DNA from: Planctomycetia bacterium
Lineage (GTDB): Bacteria > Planctomycetota > Phycisphaerae > UBA1845 > UTPLA1
Reading direction: 5' to 3'
Assembly: GCA_015200345.1 (NCBI GenBank)
Contig: CP054187.1
Span: 2,216,470 to 2,280,469 of the forward strand
DNA length: 64,000 bases
Part shown: piece after piece, positions 20,157 to 30,288 of the stretch
Numbering within the stretch: position 1 is the first letter of the stretch
How the letters are laid out: the number at the start of each line of letters is the position of its first letter
The notes under the pieces: model-generated
What the model was told of the DNA's origin: nothing
Database searches by the model: none
What the model saw: the letters and a program-made list of their open reading frames with translations, nothing else
Position numbers and translations under genes: made by a program

Positions 20157-22682
20157 ATGACCACGCTCACCGCCGCCAATCCGATTTATGGTGGCCGCTC
20201 CGCTCCAATGGCCCCCGCTCGCCCGAGCGCGCCGGGCGGCTCCGGTCTGACCGGAGCCGATGCCTGGCGAATCATTCGCCAGCGCCTTGTGATGATCATC
20301 ATTCTCTGGGTGCTCTCGATCGGTGCAACCATCGGCGGGACGATCCTGTGGGCGAAGTACTATCCGACCTATCGTGCGGAAGCCCTGATCTGGGTGGAAT
20401 CGATTGACCCCATCGACATCACCCGGCCGCTGGCGCGCGAATCACACATCCAGGAGGACGTGGTGACCCGCATGCTCCAGGATCAGGCGATGCTGGTCAC
20501 CAGCGCGACGGTCCTGATCAAGGCGATCGAGGATCCCAAGCTGCGCGCGACCCAGTGGTGGCGCGAGGCGCAGGAGAAGGCGGCACGCAAGGGGGACGAC
20601 GAAGTTGAGCTGCTGCGCGACATCCTCACGTCCACGCCGATTCGCGACACCAACTACATCCAGGTGACGGCATCGTGGCGCAACGCCGAAGACGTCAAGG
20701 AGATCGTGAACGCGGTCGTGCGCCGGTATGAGTCGACGATCCACGAGTTGCAGCGCGGCTCGATGAAGGAGCAGGCGGACTCCATTGATAAAGAGCTTCA
20801 GGCGGCACAGAAGCGATACGAGGCCCTGATTCGCCAGAAGGAGGAATTCCGGCGGTCGCAGGAGTTCTCGGCGCGGAGCGGCCAGGAGGTTGACGAGCGC
20901 GTCATGACCTTGACCGCGCTGGAGACCGAACTGGAAATGGAGACCACCCAGCGCGAAGCGCAGTACGACGCGCTGCGGGGCGCGCGGGCGGAGGATCTTC
21001 CCATCACGGAAGATATCCAGGCGCTGCTGGACGCTGACGCGAGCCTGATCCAGTTGGAGGCGCGCGTCCAGGAGCTGGACCAGATTCTGGCCTCCGCGCG
21101 CGAGCGCTACGGCGCGAATCATCGGACGATCAAGGATTTGGAGGCAAACCGGGCGGCGGCCGTCGAGCGCCTGATCAGCGAGACGAATACCAAGGCACTG
21201 CGGTTCAAGACGCAGCAATTGGAAATGGTCCGCCGCATGGCACTGGAAGCGCGCGACCAGTTGATGAGCATCCGGCAGACCAAGAAGGAAGCCATGGATG
21301 CCCAGAAGGATCGGGAAGCCAAGCTCAACGATTACGAACGGATAGAAGAAAAGGCGAAGCTGGAAGATGCGCAGGTCAAGCAGTTGACCGAGCGCAAAAA
21401 CCAGCTTGAGCTGGCCGCCAATCAGCGCAAGACCGTCCGCATCGAAATCCGCCAGGAGGCGCGCACGCCGAAACGCATGTCGGCCCCGAAGTTTGAGCTG
21501 GTCATTCCTGCCGGCTGCATTCTCGGGCTGGCCGCAAGCATCGGCCTGGCGTTCCTGCTGGACATGACGGATAAGTCCGTGCGCACTCCGCGCGACGTGC
21601 TGCGCCAGCAGATCCCGGTTCTGGGCACCATCCCGACGACCGAAGACGACGAAATCGAAATCGAGCGGCCCGAGACGGCCGTGCTCGACGCCCCCCATTC
21701 GATCGTGGCGGAGGCGTTCAAGAATCTTCGAGCCAACCTGTTCTTCAGCGCGCCGGCCGAGCAGCAGAGCACGATCCTGGTGACCAGTCCGAGCGGCGGC
21801 AACGGAAAAACGACGGTCGCTTCGAATCTTGCGATTGCCATTGCGTTAACCGGGCGCCGCGTGCTCTTGATCGATGCGAATTTCCGCCGCGCAGGCCTGC
21901 CGCGCATCTTTTCCGGCATGCGTGCCGACGGCTTAAGCAACATCCTGATCGGCCAGGGGCACTTGGACGATTATGTGACGGCCTCGTCGGTTCCCGGCCT
22001 GGATCTCGTCAGTGCCGGGCCGATCCCGCCGAACCCCGCGGAGTTGCTCGGAAGCAGCTATCTGCGCGACATGTTGCTGGAAGCGCGAGCGCGGTACGAC
22101 CAGATCATTTTGGACGGCCCGCCGGTGTTGCTGGTCAGCGATGCGATCGTGCTGTCGGGCGCGGTCGACGGCGTCATTCTGGTGTGTCAGTATCGTGCCA
22201 CATCGCGCGGCGCGCTGCAACGCTCGCAGTCGCAATTGGATGCCGTGAACGCGAACATCTACGGTGCCGTGCTCAATCGCGTCGAATCGCGGGCCGGCGG
22301 CTACTTCCGAAAGAACTACCGCGAGTTCTACCAGTACAGCGAGCCGGACGAAGACGCCGCGGATCGCCCCAAGCTGGACGCCGCCGGCGCGGTCGCCGCA
22401 GCAACACAAGTGCCGGGGGAGGACTCCGCGGCGTCGCTTGGCATGGAGGCCGGCGAAGGCGGCGTTTCCATCGCGCAGCAGGCTACGGCGGATTCCGAAC
22501 TGGGTCTCGGCGAGGACGCAACGGCTGCGACCGGCAGCGACGCACTGGACCGGGAGATCGCCAGCCTCGGCGCGGACCTTGAAAGCGGCGCGAACCTTTC
22601 CGGCGATTCAGAACTCGGCCTATCGCTCGATGAGCCGGGCGATGAAGACAAACCCGGCGACGAGCCGAACCCCGCGCGATAG
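20157..22682 (+). CDS. Wzc-like polysaccharide co-polymerase with C-terminal BY-kinase domain
   Basis: 841 residues. Transmembrane segment 1 at about 44-66, a long periplasmic coiled-coil region (about 170-440) and transmembrane segment 2 at about 448-470 (LVIPAGCILGLAASIGLAFL) give the Wzz topology. The cytoplasmic tyrosine-kinase-like ATPase has Walker A SPSGGNGKTTVASNLA (about 543-558), Walker A' LLIDANFRRAGLPRIF and Walker B QIILDGPPVLLVSDA. A short Tyr cluster YFRKNYREFYQY follows, then a ~110-residue acidic low-complexity tail, which is unusual. Such proteins control chain length and export of polysaccharide with the Wza-like channel encoded upstream. Confidence 0.9.
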   Translation: MTTLTAANPIYGGRSAPMAPARPSAPGGSGLTGADAWRIIRQRLVMIIILWVLSIGATIGGTILWAKYYPTYRAEALIWVESIDPIDITRPLARESHIQEDVVTRMLQDQAMLVTSATVLIKAIEDPKLRATQWWREAQEKAARKGDDEVELLRDILTSTPIRDTNYIQVTASWRNAEDVKEIVNAVVRRYESTIHELQRGSMKEQADSIDKELQAAQKRYEALIRQKEEFRRSQEFSARSGQEVDERVMTLTALETELEMETTQREAQYDALRGARAEDLPITEDIQALLDADASLIQLEARVQELDQILASARERYGANHRTIKDLEANRAAAVERLISETNTKALRFKTQQLEMVRRMALEARDQLMSIRQTKKEAMDAQKDREAKLNDYERIEEKAKLEDAQVKQLTERKNQLELAANQRKTVRIEIRQEARTPKRMSAPKFELVIPAGCILGLAASIGLAFLLDMTDKSVRTPRDVLRQQIPVLGTIPTTEDDEIEIERPETAVLDAPHSIVAEAFKNLRANLFFSAPAEQQSTILVTSPSGGNGKTTVASNLAIAIALTGRRVLLIDANFRRAGLPRIFSGMRADGLSNILIGQGHLDDYVTASSVPGLDLVSAGPIPPNPAELLGSSYLRDMLLEARARYDQIILDGPPVLLVSDAIVLSGAVDGVILVCQYRATSRGALQRSQSQLDAVNANIYGAVLNRVESRAGGYFRKNYREFYQYSEPDEDAADRPKLDAAGAVAAATQVPGEDSAASLGMEAGEGGVSIAQQATADSELGLGEDATAATGSDALDREIASLGADLESGANLSGDSELGLSLDEPGDEDKPGDEPNPAR

Positions 22683-22831
22683 ACTATCCCTCGCGATTCA
22701 AGCGGTCGTTTGCGCCGCCCCATGAGGAGGCACGCCGCCGGGCGCGGATTCTTCGAATCACGTTCGGTTGATTTGAGTTTCCTGCCCGGCCCGCCCGGCG
22801 CGACCCGGGATGAATCGCCCGGTGAATCTGC

Positions 22832-23839
22832 GTGAAAGACTCCATCCAACTCGCCCGGCAGATCATCAACGAGCAATCCGACGCGCTTCGCGCACTGGCG
22901 GATTGCGTCGGCGAGCCGCTGCAACGCGCCGTGGAGCTCATCCGCGCGGCCCCCGACCCGACGATCGTGACCGGCATCGGCAAGAGCGGGCTGATCGCGC
23001 GCAAGATCGCCGCGACACTGGCCAGCACCGGCACGCCGGCGATGTTCATGCATCCCGTGGAGGGGGTGCATGGCGACCTCGGCGCGGTCGGCGCGAAATC
23101 GGTGCTGATCGCGCTGTCCAAGAGCGGCCACACCGAGGAGCTGGTCAAGTTTGTCGGCCACTTCCGCCGCGTGGGTGGGCACGTCATCTCGATCTGCGAA
23201 TCGCCGGCCGGCGGACAAAAATCGCCACTTGTAGAATTGTCAGAGATTGTGCTGGCGCTGCCGGTGCGGCCGGAGGCGGGGCCGCTGGCGCTCGCGCCGA
23301 CCACGAGCACCTTGATGATGCTTTCGCTGGGCGATGCGCTGGCGATGGCGCTGCTGGACGCGCGCGGCTTTGATGAAGCGGCGTTCGCGAGGTTCCATCC
23401 TGAAGGCAGCCTCGGGCGAAAGCTCTTGTTGCGGGCGGCCGACCTGATGCACGGCGGCAGCGAGATGCCGCGCGTTGAGTCAAACGTCTCATTCAACCAT
23501 TTGCTGATGGAGATGACCGGCAAGCGGCTGGGCATGACGTGCGTCGTCGACGCAGGCGGCAAGCTGATCGGCGTGTTCACCGACGGCGACCTTCGACGCC
23601 TGCTCATGCGGTGCGAATCGCCCGGCAAGCTGTCCGCGCACGAAGCATGGCGGCAAAGCCGGCGCGATCCGAACGAGACACCGGTCAAATGCTCGACCGT
23701 GCCGCCGTCGATGCTGGCCGTCGATTGCCTGCGCATCATGCGCGAGAGCGAAATTACCGTGCTGGTTGTTTCGGAAGATGGCGACAGGCCCACAGGGATC
23801 ATTCGGTTGCAGGATCTCGTCCGCGCGGGGTTGGGTTAG
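22832..23839 (+). CDS. kdsD: Arabinose-5-phosphate isomerase (KpsF/KdsD)
   Basis: 335 residues, GTG start at 22832. The SIS domain has TGIGKSGLIARKIAATLAST and MHPVEGVHGDLGAV; a C-terminal pair of CBS domains ends ITVLVVSEDGDRPTGIIRLQ. It interconverts ribulose-5-phosphate and arabinose-5-phosphate, the first step of Kdo synthesis for lipopolysaccharide. Length and domain order are standard. Position at the end of the polysaccharide locus fits envelope glycan synthesis. Confidence 0.92.
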   Translation: MKDSIQLARQIINEQSDALRALADCVGEPLQRAVELIRAAPDPTIVTGIGKSGLIARKIAATLASTGTPAMFMHPVEGVHGDLGAVGAKSVLIALSKSGHTEELVKFVGHFRRVGGHVISICESPAGGQKSPLVELSEIVLALPVRPEAGPLALAPTTSTLMMLSLGDALAMALLDARGFDEAAFARFHPEGSLGRKLLLRAADLMHGGSEMPRVESNVSFNHLLMEMTGKRLGMTCVVDAGGKLIGVFTDGDLRRLLMRCESPGKLSAHEAWRQSRRDPNETPVKCSTVPPSMLAVDCLRIMRESEITVLVVSEDGDRPTGIIRLQDLVRAGLG

Positions 23840-23924
23840 CCCGCAACAACGGCACATAAGGATCTGTCTCATAATGGCTTATAGTTGTCGGCCGCCTGTC
23901 TGTTGAGTAAAGGTGTTGCCCCCT

Positions 23925-23952
23925 TGACGCCTCACAAAGGCGAGCTATATTC
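23925..23952 (+). promoter_or_regulatory. Strong sigma70-type promoter for the 16S rRNA unit (distal)
   Basis: TTGACG (23925-23930), a 16-base spacer and TATATT (23947-23952). It is about 615 bases upstream of the 16S gene and after the kdsD stop. It may drive a long leader transcript. Confidence 0.6.
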
Positions 23953-24155
23953 TCATTGGAGAAAAGGTCCGGCGTGAGGGCAACAGCCGGGTCACTTGCT
24001 GCTGTGCCCGCTTGGCGAGGTTTGCCATGGGGTTTTTGAAAACGGCGGCGTTGCGAGTGGCTCCGCTCTTTTCCTTGCACCGGATTTTTTGTCGGCCGGT
24101 CGAAAATGGCCGGAAAACGGCGAAAAAAAGCCTGACAAATTCTCCAATAGTGGGG

Positions 24156-24183
24156 TTGACACGACAAATCGTTGTGTTACCTT
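24156..24183 (+). promoter_or_regulatory. Second promoter for the 16S rRNA unit (proximal)
   Basis: Perfect -35 TTGACA (24156-24161), 16-base spacer and TACCTT (24178-24183). The -10 is weaker than that of the distal promoter. It is about 140 bases upstream of boxA. Confidence 0.45.
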
Positions 24184-24302
24184 GTGTTGCTCGGCACGGC
24201 GAACCCGTCACGGGTTTGAAGTGATCGGGGCCGGCAGCACGGCTGTCGGAACCGGCGGAAGCGCCGGGCGGTCGGGTCGGTTTCGTGCTGGCTGGGTCGC
24301 GC

Positions 24303-24313
24303 TGCTCTTTGAC
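24303..24313 (+). promoter_or_regulatory. boxA antitermination element of the rRNA leader
   Basis: TGCTCTTTGAC matches the boxA consensus TGCTCTTTA. It lies in the 16S leader immediately before the processing-stem arm, where the NusB/NusE complex binds to allow antitermination of rRNA transcripts. Confidence 0.65.
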
Positions 24314-24317
24314 AAGT

Positions 24318-24332
24318 AAACAGAGATTGCCG
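24318..24332 (+). repeat. 5' arm of the 16S precursor processing stem
   Basis: AAACAGAGATTGCCG is the exact reverse complement of 26274-26288, on the other side of the 16S gene. The 15 perfect pairs enclose the whole mature rRNA, as expected of an RNase III processing stem. Confidence 0.75.
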
Positions 24333-24566
24333 CGAGAATGTGGGGCGTCTTTCGGGCTGCTATTCCCGGAGGAATGCCTTGATCCCACAACTCGGCCGCG
24401 TGGCGTCGGGGTTCACAGCCCGGCGTTTTGGTCGAGATTGGGTGTGCGGTCGGTTGCGAATCGCAGCCGGCTGTTTTTCAAATTCTCGTGAGCAGATGAG
24501 CGTTTGAGCCTTTAGTCGAATTCGACAGCCGCCGGGTGACCGGCGGATGTTGTTCGATAAGTAAAG

Positions 24567-26143
<1,577 letters not shown>

Positions 26144-26273
26144 GGGGATTCCTAGACGGATGCGACGCACGCCTTCGGGCCTGCCTCGCACCGAACAGGT
26201 CAGCACATTTTTGACATCGTCGATTTGGCGAAAGCCAACGCGGCGGTGGCGGCAGGTTGGAGACAACCCGCCC

Positions 26274-26288
26274 CGGCAATCTCTGTTT
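26274..26288 (+). repeat. 3' arm of the 16S precursor processing stem
   Basis: CGGCAATCTCTGTTT pairs perfectly with 24318-24332 across the 16S gene. Confidence 0.75.
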
Positions 26289-26301
26289 TCTTTTAATAAC
26301 C

Positions 26302-26347
26302 AAAACGCCCGGTGCGCGAGCAATCGCCGCCGGGCGTTTTTGTTTTT
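26302..26347 (+). terminator. Rho-independent terminator of the 16S unit
   Basis: AAAACGCCCGG and CCGGGCGTTTTT form a strong GC stem followed by a T-run (to 26348). It ends the stand-alone 16S transcript. Confidence 0.85.
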
Positions 26348-26400
26348 TCTAACACCGAACTTCTTCGGTAAACATGGATTGAACGACGAAGCATCGCGCT

Positions 26401-26976
26401 TCAGGACGATTCCAGCAGCGCCCGGCCCTTGTCGCTGATCTCCCACACGCCGCGGGGCGAGTCGGCCTTCAGCAATCCGTCTTTGATCATGTAGTTCCGC
26501 GCCCACTGGGCCGCGTTACGCCAGCGTGGGTTGTCCGGGCCGCGGGCCAGCGGCTGATAGTCCACCTCCTTGAGCACCGGCTTCATCATCTCCCGCACCT
26601 GCTCCAGCACGTCGGCCACCTTCCCCGAGCCGCCCATACGTGCGAGCACCGTCAGGATGGGGCGGTAGTACGCCGCCTCCGGCGTGCGCACGCCCCTGCG
26701 GAGCTTGCCCAGGTTGCGGCGCGCGGACCGGGTTTCCTCGTCCTCGTCGCGTTCGGCCGCGGCGGCCAGCTCGTCCCACTCCCTGCGTAGCGCGGCGACG
26801 CGGTCGCGGAAAGCCGTCAGCACGCCGGCCCGTTCCAGGGCTTCCCGCGCACGATCGTAATCGCGCTTCTCGAACGCCCGGCTGCCGGCGCCGTTGACGA
26901 AGTCGATCTCGGCCTCAACTTCCTCCAGCAGGATCTCGAACGCCGACGACACGTTGGACGGGTTGTTCTCGATCAT
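26401..26976 (-). CDS. Mrr N-terminal-like winged-helix protein
   Basis: 191 residues. The C-terminal ~100 residues (YYRPILTVLARMGGSGKVAD ... WARNYMIKDGLLKADSPRGVWEISDKGRALL) match the winged-helix fold found at the N-terminus of Mrr-type restriction proteins. No PD-(D/E)XK nuclease domain is attached. The N-terminal half is helical and charged. Its ATG overlaps the stop of an upstream remnant by ATGA, so it was part of an operon. It lies just outside the element boundary and could belong to the chromosome or an older island. Confidence 0.6.
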   Translation of the reverse strand: MIENNPSNVSSAFEILLEEVEAEIDFVNGAGSRAFEKRDYDRAREALERAGVLTAFRDRVAALRREWDELAAAAERDEDEETRSARRNLGKLRRGVRTPEAAYYRPILTVLARMGGSGKVADVLEQVREMMKPVLKEVDYQPLARGPDNPRWRNAAQWARNYMIKDGLLKADSPRGVWEISDKGRALLESS

Positions 26977-27080
26977 TGGATCCTCTCTTTCTCGACGTCG
27001 CGGTAGGCCTGCAAGGCGGCGTCCCTGACCTCCTGCTTGACCAGCGGGAAGGTCGTCAGGAGGAGTTTGAAGGGGACATT
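26973..27080 (-). pseudogene. 3' remnant of a gene coupled to the winged-helix gene
   Basis: An open stretch of about 36 codons ending LVKQEVRDAALQAYRDVEKE overlaps the next gene's start by ATGA. It reads like the coding end of a protein, but an in-frame TAG at 27081-27083 closes it upstream and the tRNA/att repeat follows within 50 bases. I infer a gene truncated when this boundary formed. Family not recognised. Confidence 0.4.
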
Positions 27081-27132
27081 CTACTTTTCCGTCTCCTTTC
27101 TGGAGGGCCGGGGGGCGGCGAGGATTAGTTTG

Positions 27133-27180
27133 ACAGCCGCCGATCGGGCTCGAACCGATGACCTGCGGTTTACAAAACCG
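27133..27180. repeat. attL: displaced 3' end of tRNA-Thr
   Basis: 48 bases matching 60467-60514 with a single difference (27148 g, 60482 a). The 5' half of the tRNA is absent here, so this is the displaced chromosomal copy left after integration. Confidence 0.9.
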
Positions 27181-27451
27181 GAGGGAGTCCTTATCGACAC
27201 GCGACTTACACGAGCGCTTACCCTCTTTCTTACCGGATTCGCCGGAAGCCGCCTCCGAAGCTACCTCTCCCGCGATTGATGACGCGGACCTCACGCTGAT
27301 CTGTCGTGCGTGGCCGTCGTTGCCGGAAGCCGTTCGAGCCGGGATCGTCGGCATGGTCCGGGCGTTCAGCGGGGCGGATGGCGAGGACACCGCGAGCAGG
27401 CAGCGAGACGGCGGCGAAGGCTGCTCGACAGCGGCTGGGGAGCAGGCATGA
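27158..27451 (+). CDS. Displaced 3' end of the integrase reading frame
   Basis: The ATG at 27158 is inside the att core and reads MTCGLQNR, exactly as the integrase does at 60492. The frame then stays open for 89 codons to a TGA at 27449-27451, which overlaps the HNH start by ATGA. The tail includes DLTLICRAWPSLPEAVRAGI, resembling C-termini I recall from planctomycete phage-type integrases. Joining the ends in the excised circle would give one integrase of about 574 residues. In the integrated state this segment has no natural start of its own. I treat it as part of the integrase gene, not a separate gene. Confidence 0.65.
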   Translation: MTCGLQNRRESLSTRDLHERLPSFLPDSPEAASEATSPAIDDADLTLICRAWPSLPEAVRAGIVGMVRAFSGADGEDTASRQRDGGEGCSTAAGEQA

Positions 27452-27846
27452 TGGCGGGCGGGATCTTTTATCCCTGCGCGGAGCCGGGCTGCGGCGTGGC
27501 ATCGCCGGAGCGGTACTGCGAGCGGCATCGCAAGCAGCGCCGAGGCACCACGCTGAAAGGTAGCCCCGCGCGGAGCGGCGGCGGACAAAGCGGGAAGGCG
27601 CTGGACGGCATCACGCGAGTCGTCGGCACGCGCGCCAGCGCTGCCCGGCGCGGCTACGGTCGGAGATGGCAGCGCCTTCGGCTCGTGGTCCTCAAACGCG
27701 ATCCGGTCTGCCGCGCCTGCGGCAGGGCGGCGTCCACCGATGTCGATCACATCCTCCCCAAGCGCGCGGGCGGGCCGGACACGCTGGAGAACCTCCAGGG
27801 CCTCTGCGGGCCGTGCCACAGCCGCAAGACGGCATCGGGCCGGTAG
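27448..27846 (+). CDS. HNH endonuclease (phage packaging-associated type)
   Basis: 132 residues from the ATG at 27448. The N-terminus has a small Cys cluster (YPCAEPGCG). The nuclease core CRACGRAASTDVDHILPKRA followed by ENLQGLCGPCHSRKT supplies two Cys pairs and the HNH His residues. Single-domain HNH proteins next to cos sites and terminases cooperate in DNA cleavage and packaging in several cos-type phages; the cos-like region and small terminase downstream fit that role. Start overlaps the integrase-tail stop by ATGA. Confidence 0.8.
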   Translation: MMAGGIFYPCAEPGCGVASPERYCERHRKQRRGTTLKGSPARSGGGQSGKALDGITRVVGTRASAARRGYGRRWQRLRLVVLKRDPVCRACGRAASTDVDHILPKRAGGPDTLENLQGLCGPCHSRKTASGR

Positions 27847-28316
27847 GGCTTCACACGCAACCTGCGCATCGGGTGAATCAAGCAAGTCAACACGCGGACG
27901 AGAAGGACATCGAGCGAGATTGCTAGTGTGCGATCGCTTGCGCCAGATTGTTCGCGCGCGATGAACTTCAGGCGATGCATACGCGCAGGAAGGCGACACG
28001 CAGCGCACGTCGATGACGCAGGGTGCATTAAGACGACCGTCGGCGCATGACGATGACACGCAGGAGTGTCCACGCCCCCGGAGGGGGGTGTCGAATCTCT
28101 AGCACTGAACCTCCGTGGACCGTCCCCCCAGTAGCGCATTTTTTTCCGCGAAATTCCCCTGGGGGGGGCAGATTTTTCTCGCTTCGCGTCGACGCCGAAC
28201 GTATAATTGTCGCGTTGCTTTTCACGCGCGGCGAATCGGGCCGAAGCACTGCTGCATTCCGTTGAACTCTTGTCCGTGACAGCGTGACACGTGACACAAC
28301 TCCAAGGATGGAGACC
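27847..28316 (+). other. Non-coding region with cos-like packaging site
   Basis: 470 bases without a convincing gene between HNH and the ParB-like gene. Segment 28072-28173 has the composition I associate with cos regions upstream of terminase genes in cos-type siphophages: CGCCCCCGGAGGGGGGTG, then TCGAATCTCTAG, a C-run (CCCCCC), a T-run and TTTCCGCGAAATT, then a G-run. The resemblance is pattern recall, not an alignment. The cut position is not assigned. Confidence 0.4.
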
Positions 28317-28865
28317 ATGAAGATCAAGGACCGGATCACGGGACTGAAGCGCATCAAGGCCGCGGACCTGCGGCCGCATCCCCAGAACTGGCGCATCCAC
28401 ACGCAAGCGCAGCGCGAGGCCTTGCAGGGGATTCTCTGCGAGGTCGGCTACGCCGATGCGCTGATCGCACGGCAGTTGCCCGACAAGACCTATCAATTGC
28501 TCGATGGCCATCTCCGCGCCGAGACGACGCCGAATACGCGCGTGCCGGTGCTGGTCGTGGACTTGAATGACGACGAAGCCGCAAAGCTGCTGGCCTCGCT
28601 CGATTCATTGGCAGCAATGGCCGGCAGCGACCCAACGCAGTTGGATGCCCTGCTTGCCGGGTTGAAGACCGACAGCGCGGCCCTGTCAGCGATGTGGGAA
28701 GGCATGACGTCGAAGGTGGCTGAGGCGATCGCTCCGGCGGAGTTCAAGGAAATCGATGAATCCCTTGAAACCGCCTACTGCTGCCCGAAGTGCGGCTACC
28801 GGTGGAGCGGCTCGCCGGGCGGGGTGAGTGATGACGCAAACGGTGAAGCCCATGAAGGCAACTAA
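28317..28865 (+). CDS. ParB/sulfiredoxin-like domain protein
   Basis: 182 residues. The N-terminal ParB-like nuclease fold is seen in IKAADLRPHPQNWRIHTQAQ and LLDGHLRAETTPNTRVPVLV. A C-terminal Zn-ribbon half (YCCPKCGYRW) follows. Such proteins are common in phage left arms next to terminase and methyltransferases; a role in DNA modification or ATP/CTP-dependent DNA binding is inferred. Start at 28317 preceded by GGAG; two other in-frame starts lie upstream (28284, 28308). Confidence 0.75.
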   Translation: MKIKDRITGLKRIKAADLRPHPQNWRIHTQAQREALQGILCEVGYADALIARQLPDKTYQLLDGHLRAETTPNTRVPVLVVDLNDDEAAKLLASLDSLAAMAGSDPTQLDALLAGLKTDSAALSAMWEGMTSKVAEAIAPAEFKEIDESLETAYCCPKCGYRWSGSPGGVSDDANGEAHEGN

Positions 28866-30288
28866 ACAGCGCGCGACATCGCGACCCACGCAGATTGCGA
28901 CACGGAGGCTTGCGCGTCGTGCTGCGCCGTCGAGCTCTGCCGAGCCCGCGAGGCGCTCAATCTCCGCGGCGATGGTGAAGCCGCCCTACCGCGTGCCGTC
29001 GATGGCCGAGATTGCGGCGGTGCCGGACAGCGGCTATCGCGCCATCTCGCTCTTCGCTGGCTGCGGCGGCAGTTGCCTCGGCTATCGGATGGCGGGCATT
29101 CGCGTGATCTGGGCCAACGAGTTCATTCCGGCCGCACGCGAGACTTACGCAGCCAACCATCCCGGCGCGGTGATGGATGCGCGCGACATTCGGATGATCA
29201 AGCCGGAGGAAGTGCTTTCGGCCATCGGCATGAGGGCGGGCGAGTTGGACCTGCTGGATGGCTCGCCGCCGTGTGCTTCGTTCAGCACGGCCGGCAACCG
29301 CGCGGAGGACTGGGGCAAGGTCAAGAAGTACAGCGACACCCAGCAGCGCGCCGATGACCTCTTCCACGAATACGCGCGCCTGCTCAAGGGGATCCAACCA
29401 AAGGTCTTCGTCGCCGAGAACGTCAGCGGGTTGGTGAAGGGAGTGGCCAAGGGCTACTACCTTGAAGTGCTCGCAGCGCTCAAAGCCTGCGGCTATCGCG
29501 TGGCGTCCCGCTTGCTCGATGCGCAGTGGCTGGGCGTGCCGCAGGCGCGCCAGCGGCTGATCTTCATCGGCGTGCGGAATGATTTGGGAATGGACCCCGT
29601 GTTCCCAAAACCGCTGCCCTATCGCTACAGCGTGCGCGAAGCGCTGCCGTGGATTGTGCGTGGCAAGTATGGCGCGAACTGGCGAACTGCCGATGCGCCC
29701 AGCCCGACCGTCTCGGCGTCGATGGCGCGGAATCCGGCGAACAACACGCAGGGGCTGGAACTGGTCGAGGCGATGCGCGGCGGTACGCGCCTGATCCACG
29801 ACACGCGCGGCAACCGGCCGGCGAAGGACTTCACCGATGGGCCCTGCCCGACAATCACCGTCGGCGTCGATGGCTGCAACTCGTATCACTACCAGGTCGT
29901 CACGCCGCGCGAGTCAGGCGAACTCACCGCGCCGCACGTCGAATCCGAGAGCGACATCACCGGCTACGCCATCGGCAAGGAGTGGGATCGCCTCGGGGCG
30001 GGCCAGAAGGGGCGTTACCTCAACTTCATCAAGCCGCGCATCGACCGGCCGTGCCCGACCGTCACGCAGACCGGCGGCATCACCGGCGCTGCGAGCGTGG
30101 TCCATCCGACCGAGCGGCGCAAATTCAGCATCGCGGAGCTCAAGCGCCTCTGCGGCTTCCCGGATGACTTTCAATTGACCGGCAGCTACGCCCAGCAATG
30201 GGAGCGGCTCGGGCGGGCTGTGCCGCCGGTGATGATGTCTCACATTGCCCGAGCCGTCAGGGATGGAATCCTATGCAAACGGAAGTAA
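28828..30288 (+). CDS. DNA (cytosine-5) methyltransferase
   Basis: 486 residues, overlapping the previous gene by 38 bases. The conserved motifs are in order: I SLFAGCGGSCLGYRMAGI, IV LLDGSPPCASFS with the catalytic Cys, VI VAENVSGLVKG, VIII QARQRLIFIGVR, and a C-terminal motif near FSIAELKRLCGFPDDF. The variable target-recognition region is about residues 265-420. It methylates cytosine in DNA; on this element it probably protects element DNA from host restriction. The first ~60 residues are basic and low complexity, so a later start (for example MVKPPYRVP) is possible. Confidence 0.9.
   Translation: MMTQTVKPMKATKQRATSRPTQIATRRLARRAAPSSSAEPARRSISAAMVKPPYRVPSMAEIAAVPDSGYRAISLFAGCGGSCLGYRMAGIRVIWANEFIPAARETYAANHPGAVMDARDIRMIKPEEVLSAIGMRAGELDLLDGSPPCASFSTAGNRAEDWGKVKKYSDTQQRADDLFHEYARLLKGIQPKVFVAENVSGLVKGVAKGYYLEVLAALKACGYRVASRLLDAQWLGVPQARQRLIFIGVRNDLGMDPVFPKPLPYRYSVREALPWIVRGKYGANWRTADAPSPTVSASMARNPANNTQGLELVEAMRGGTRLIHDTRGNRPAKDFTDGPCPTITVGVDGCNSYHYQVVTPRESGELTAPHVESESDITGYAIGKEWDRLGAGQKGRYLNFIKPRIDRPCPTVTQTGGITGAASVVHPTERRKFSIAELKRLCGFPDDFQLTGSYAQQWERLGRAVPPVMMSHIARAVRDGILCKRK

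Noticed and set aside
27037..27279. 80-codon frame containing AADRARTDDLR
   Set aside because: It is a translation of the tRNA-Thr fragment in another frame, a common false gene. The integrase-frame reading (27158) is better supported.
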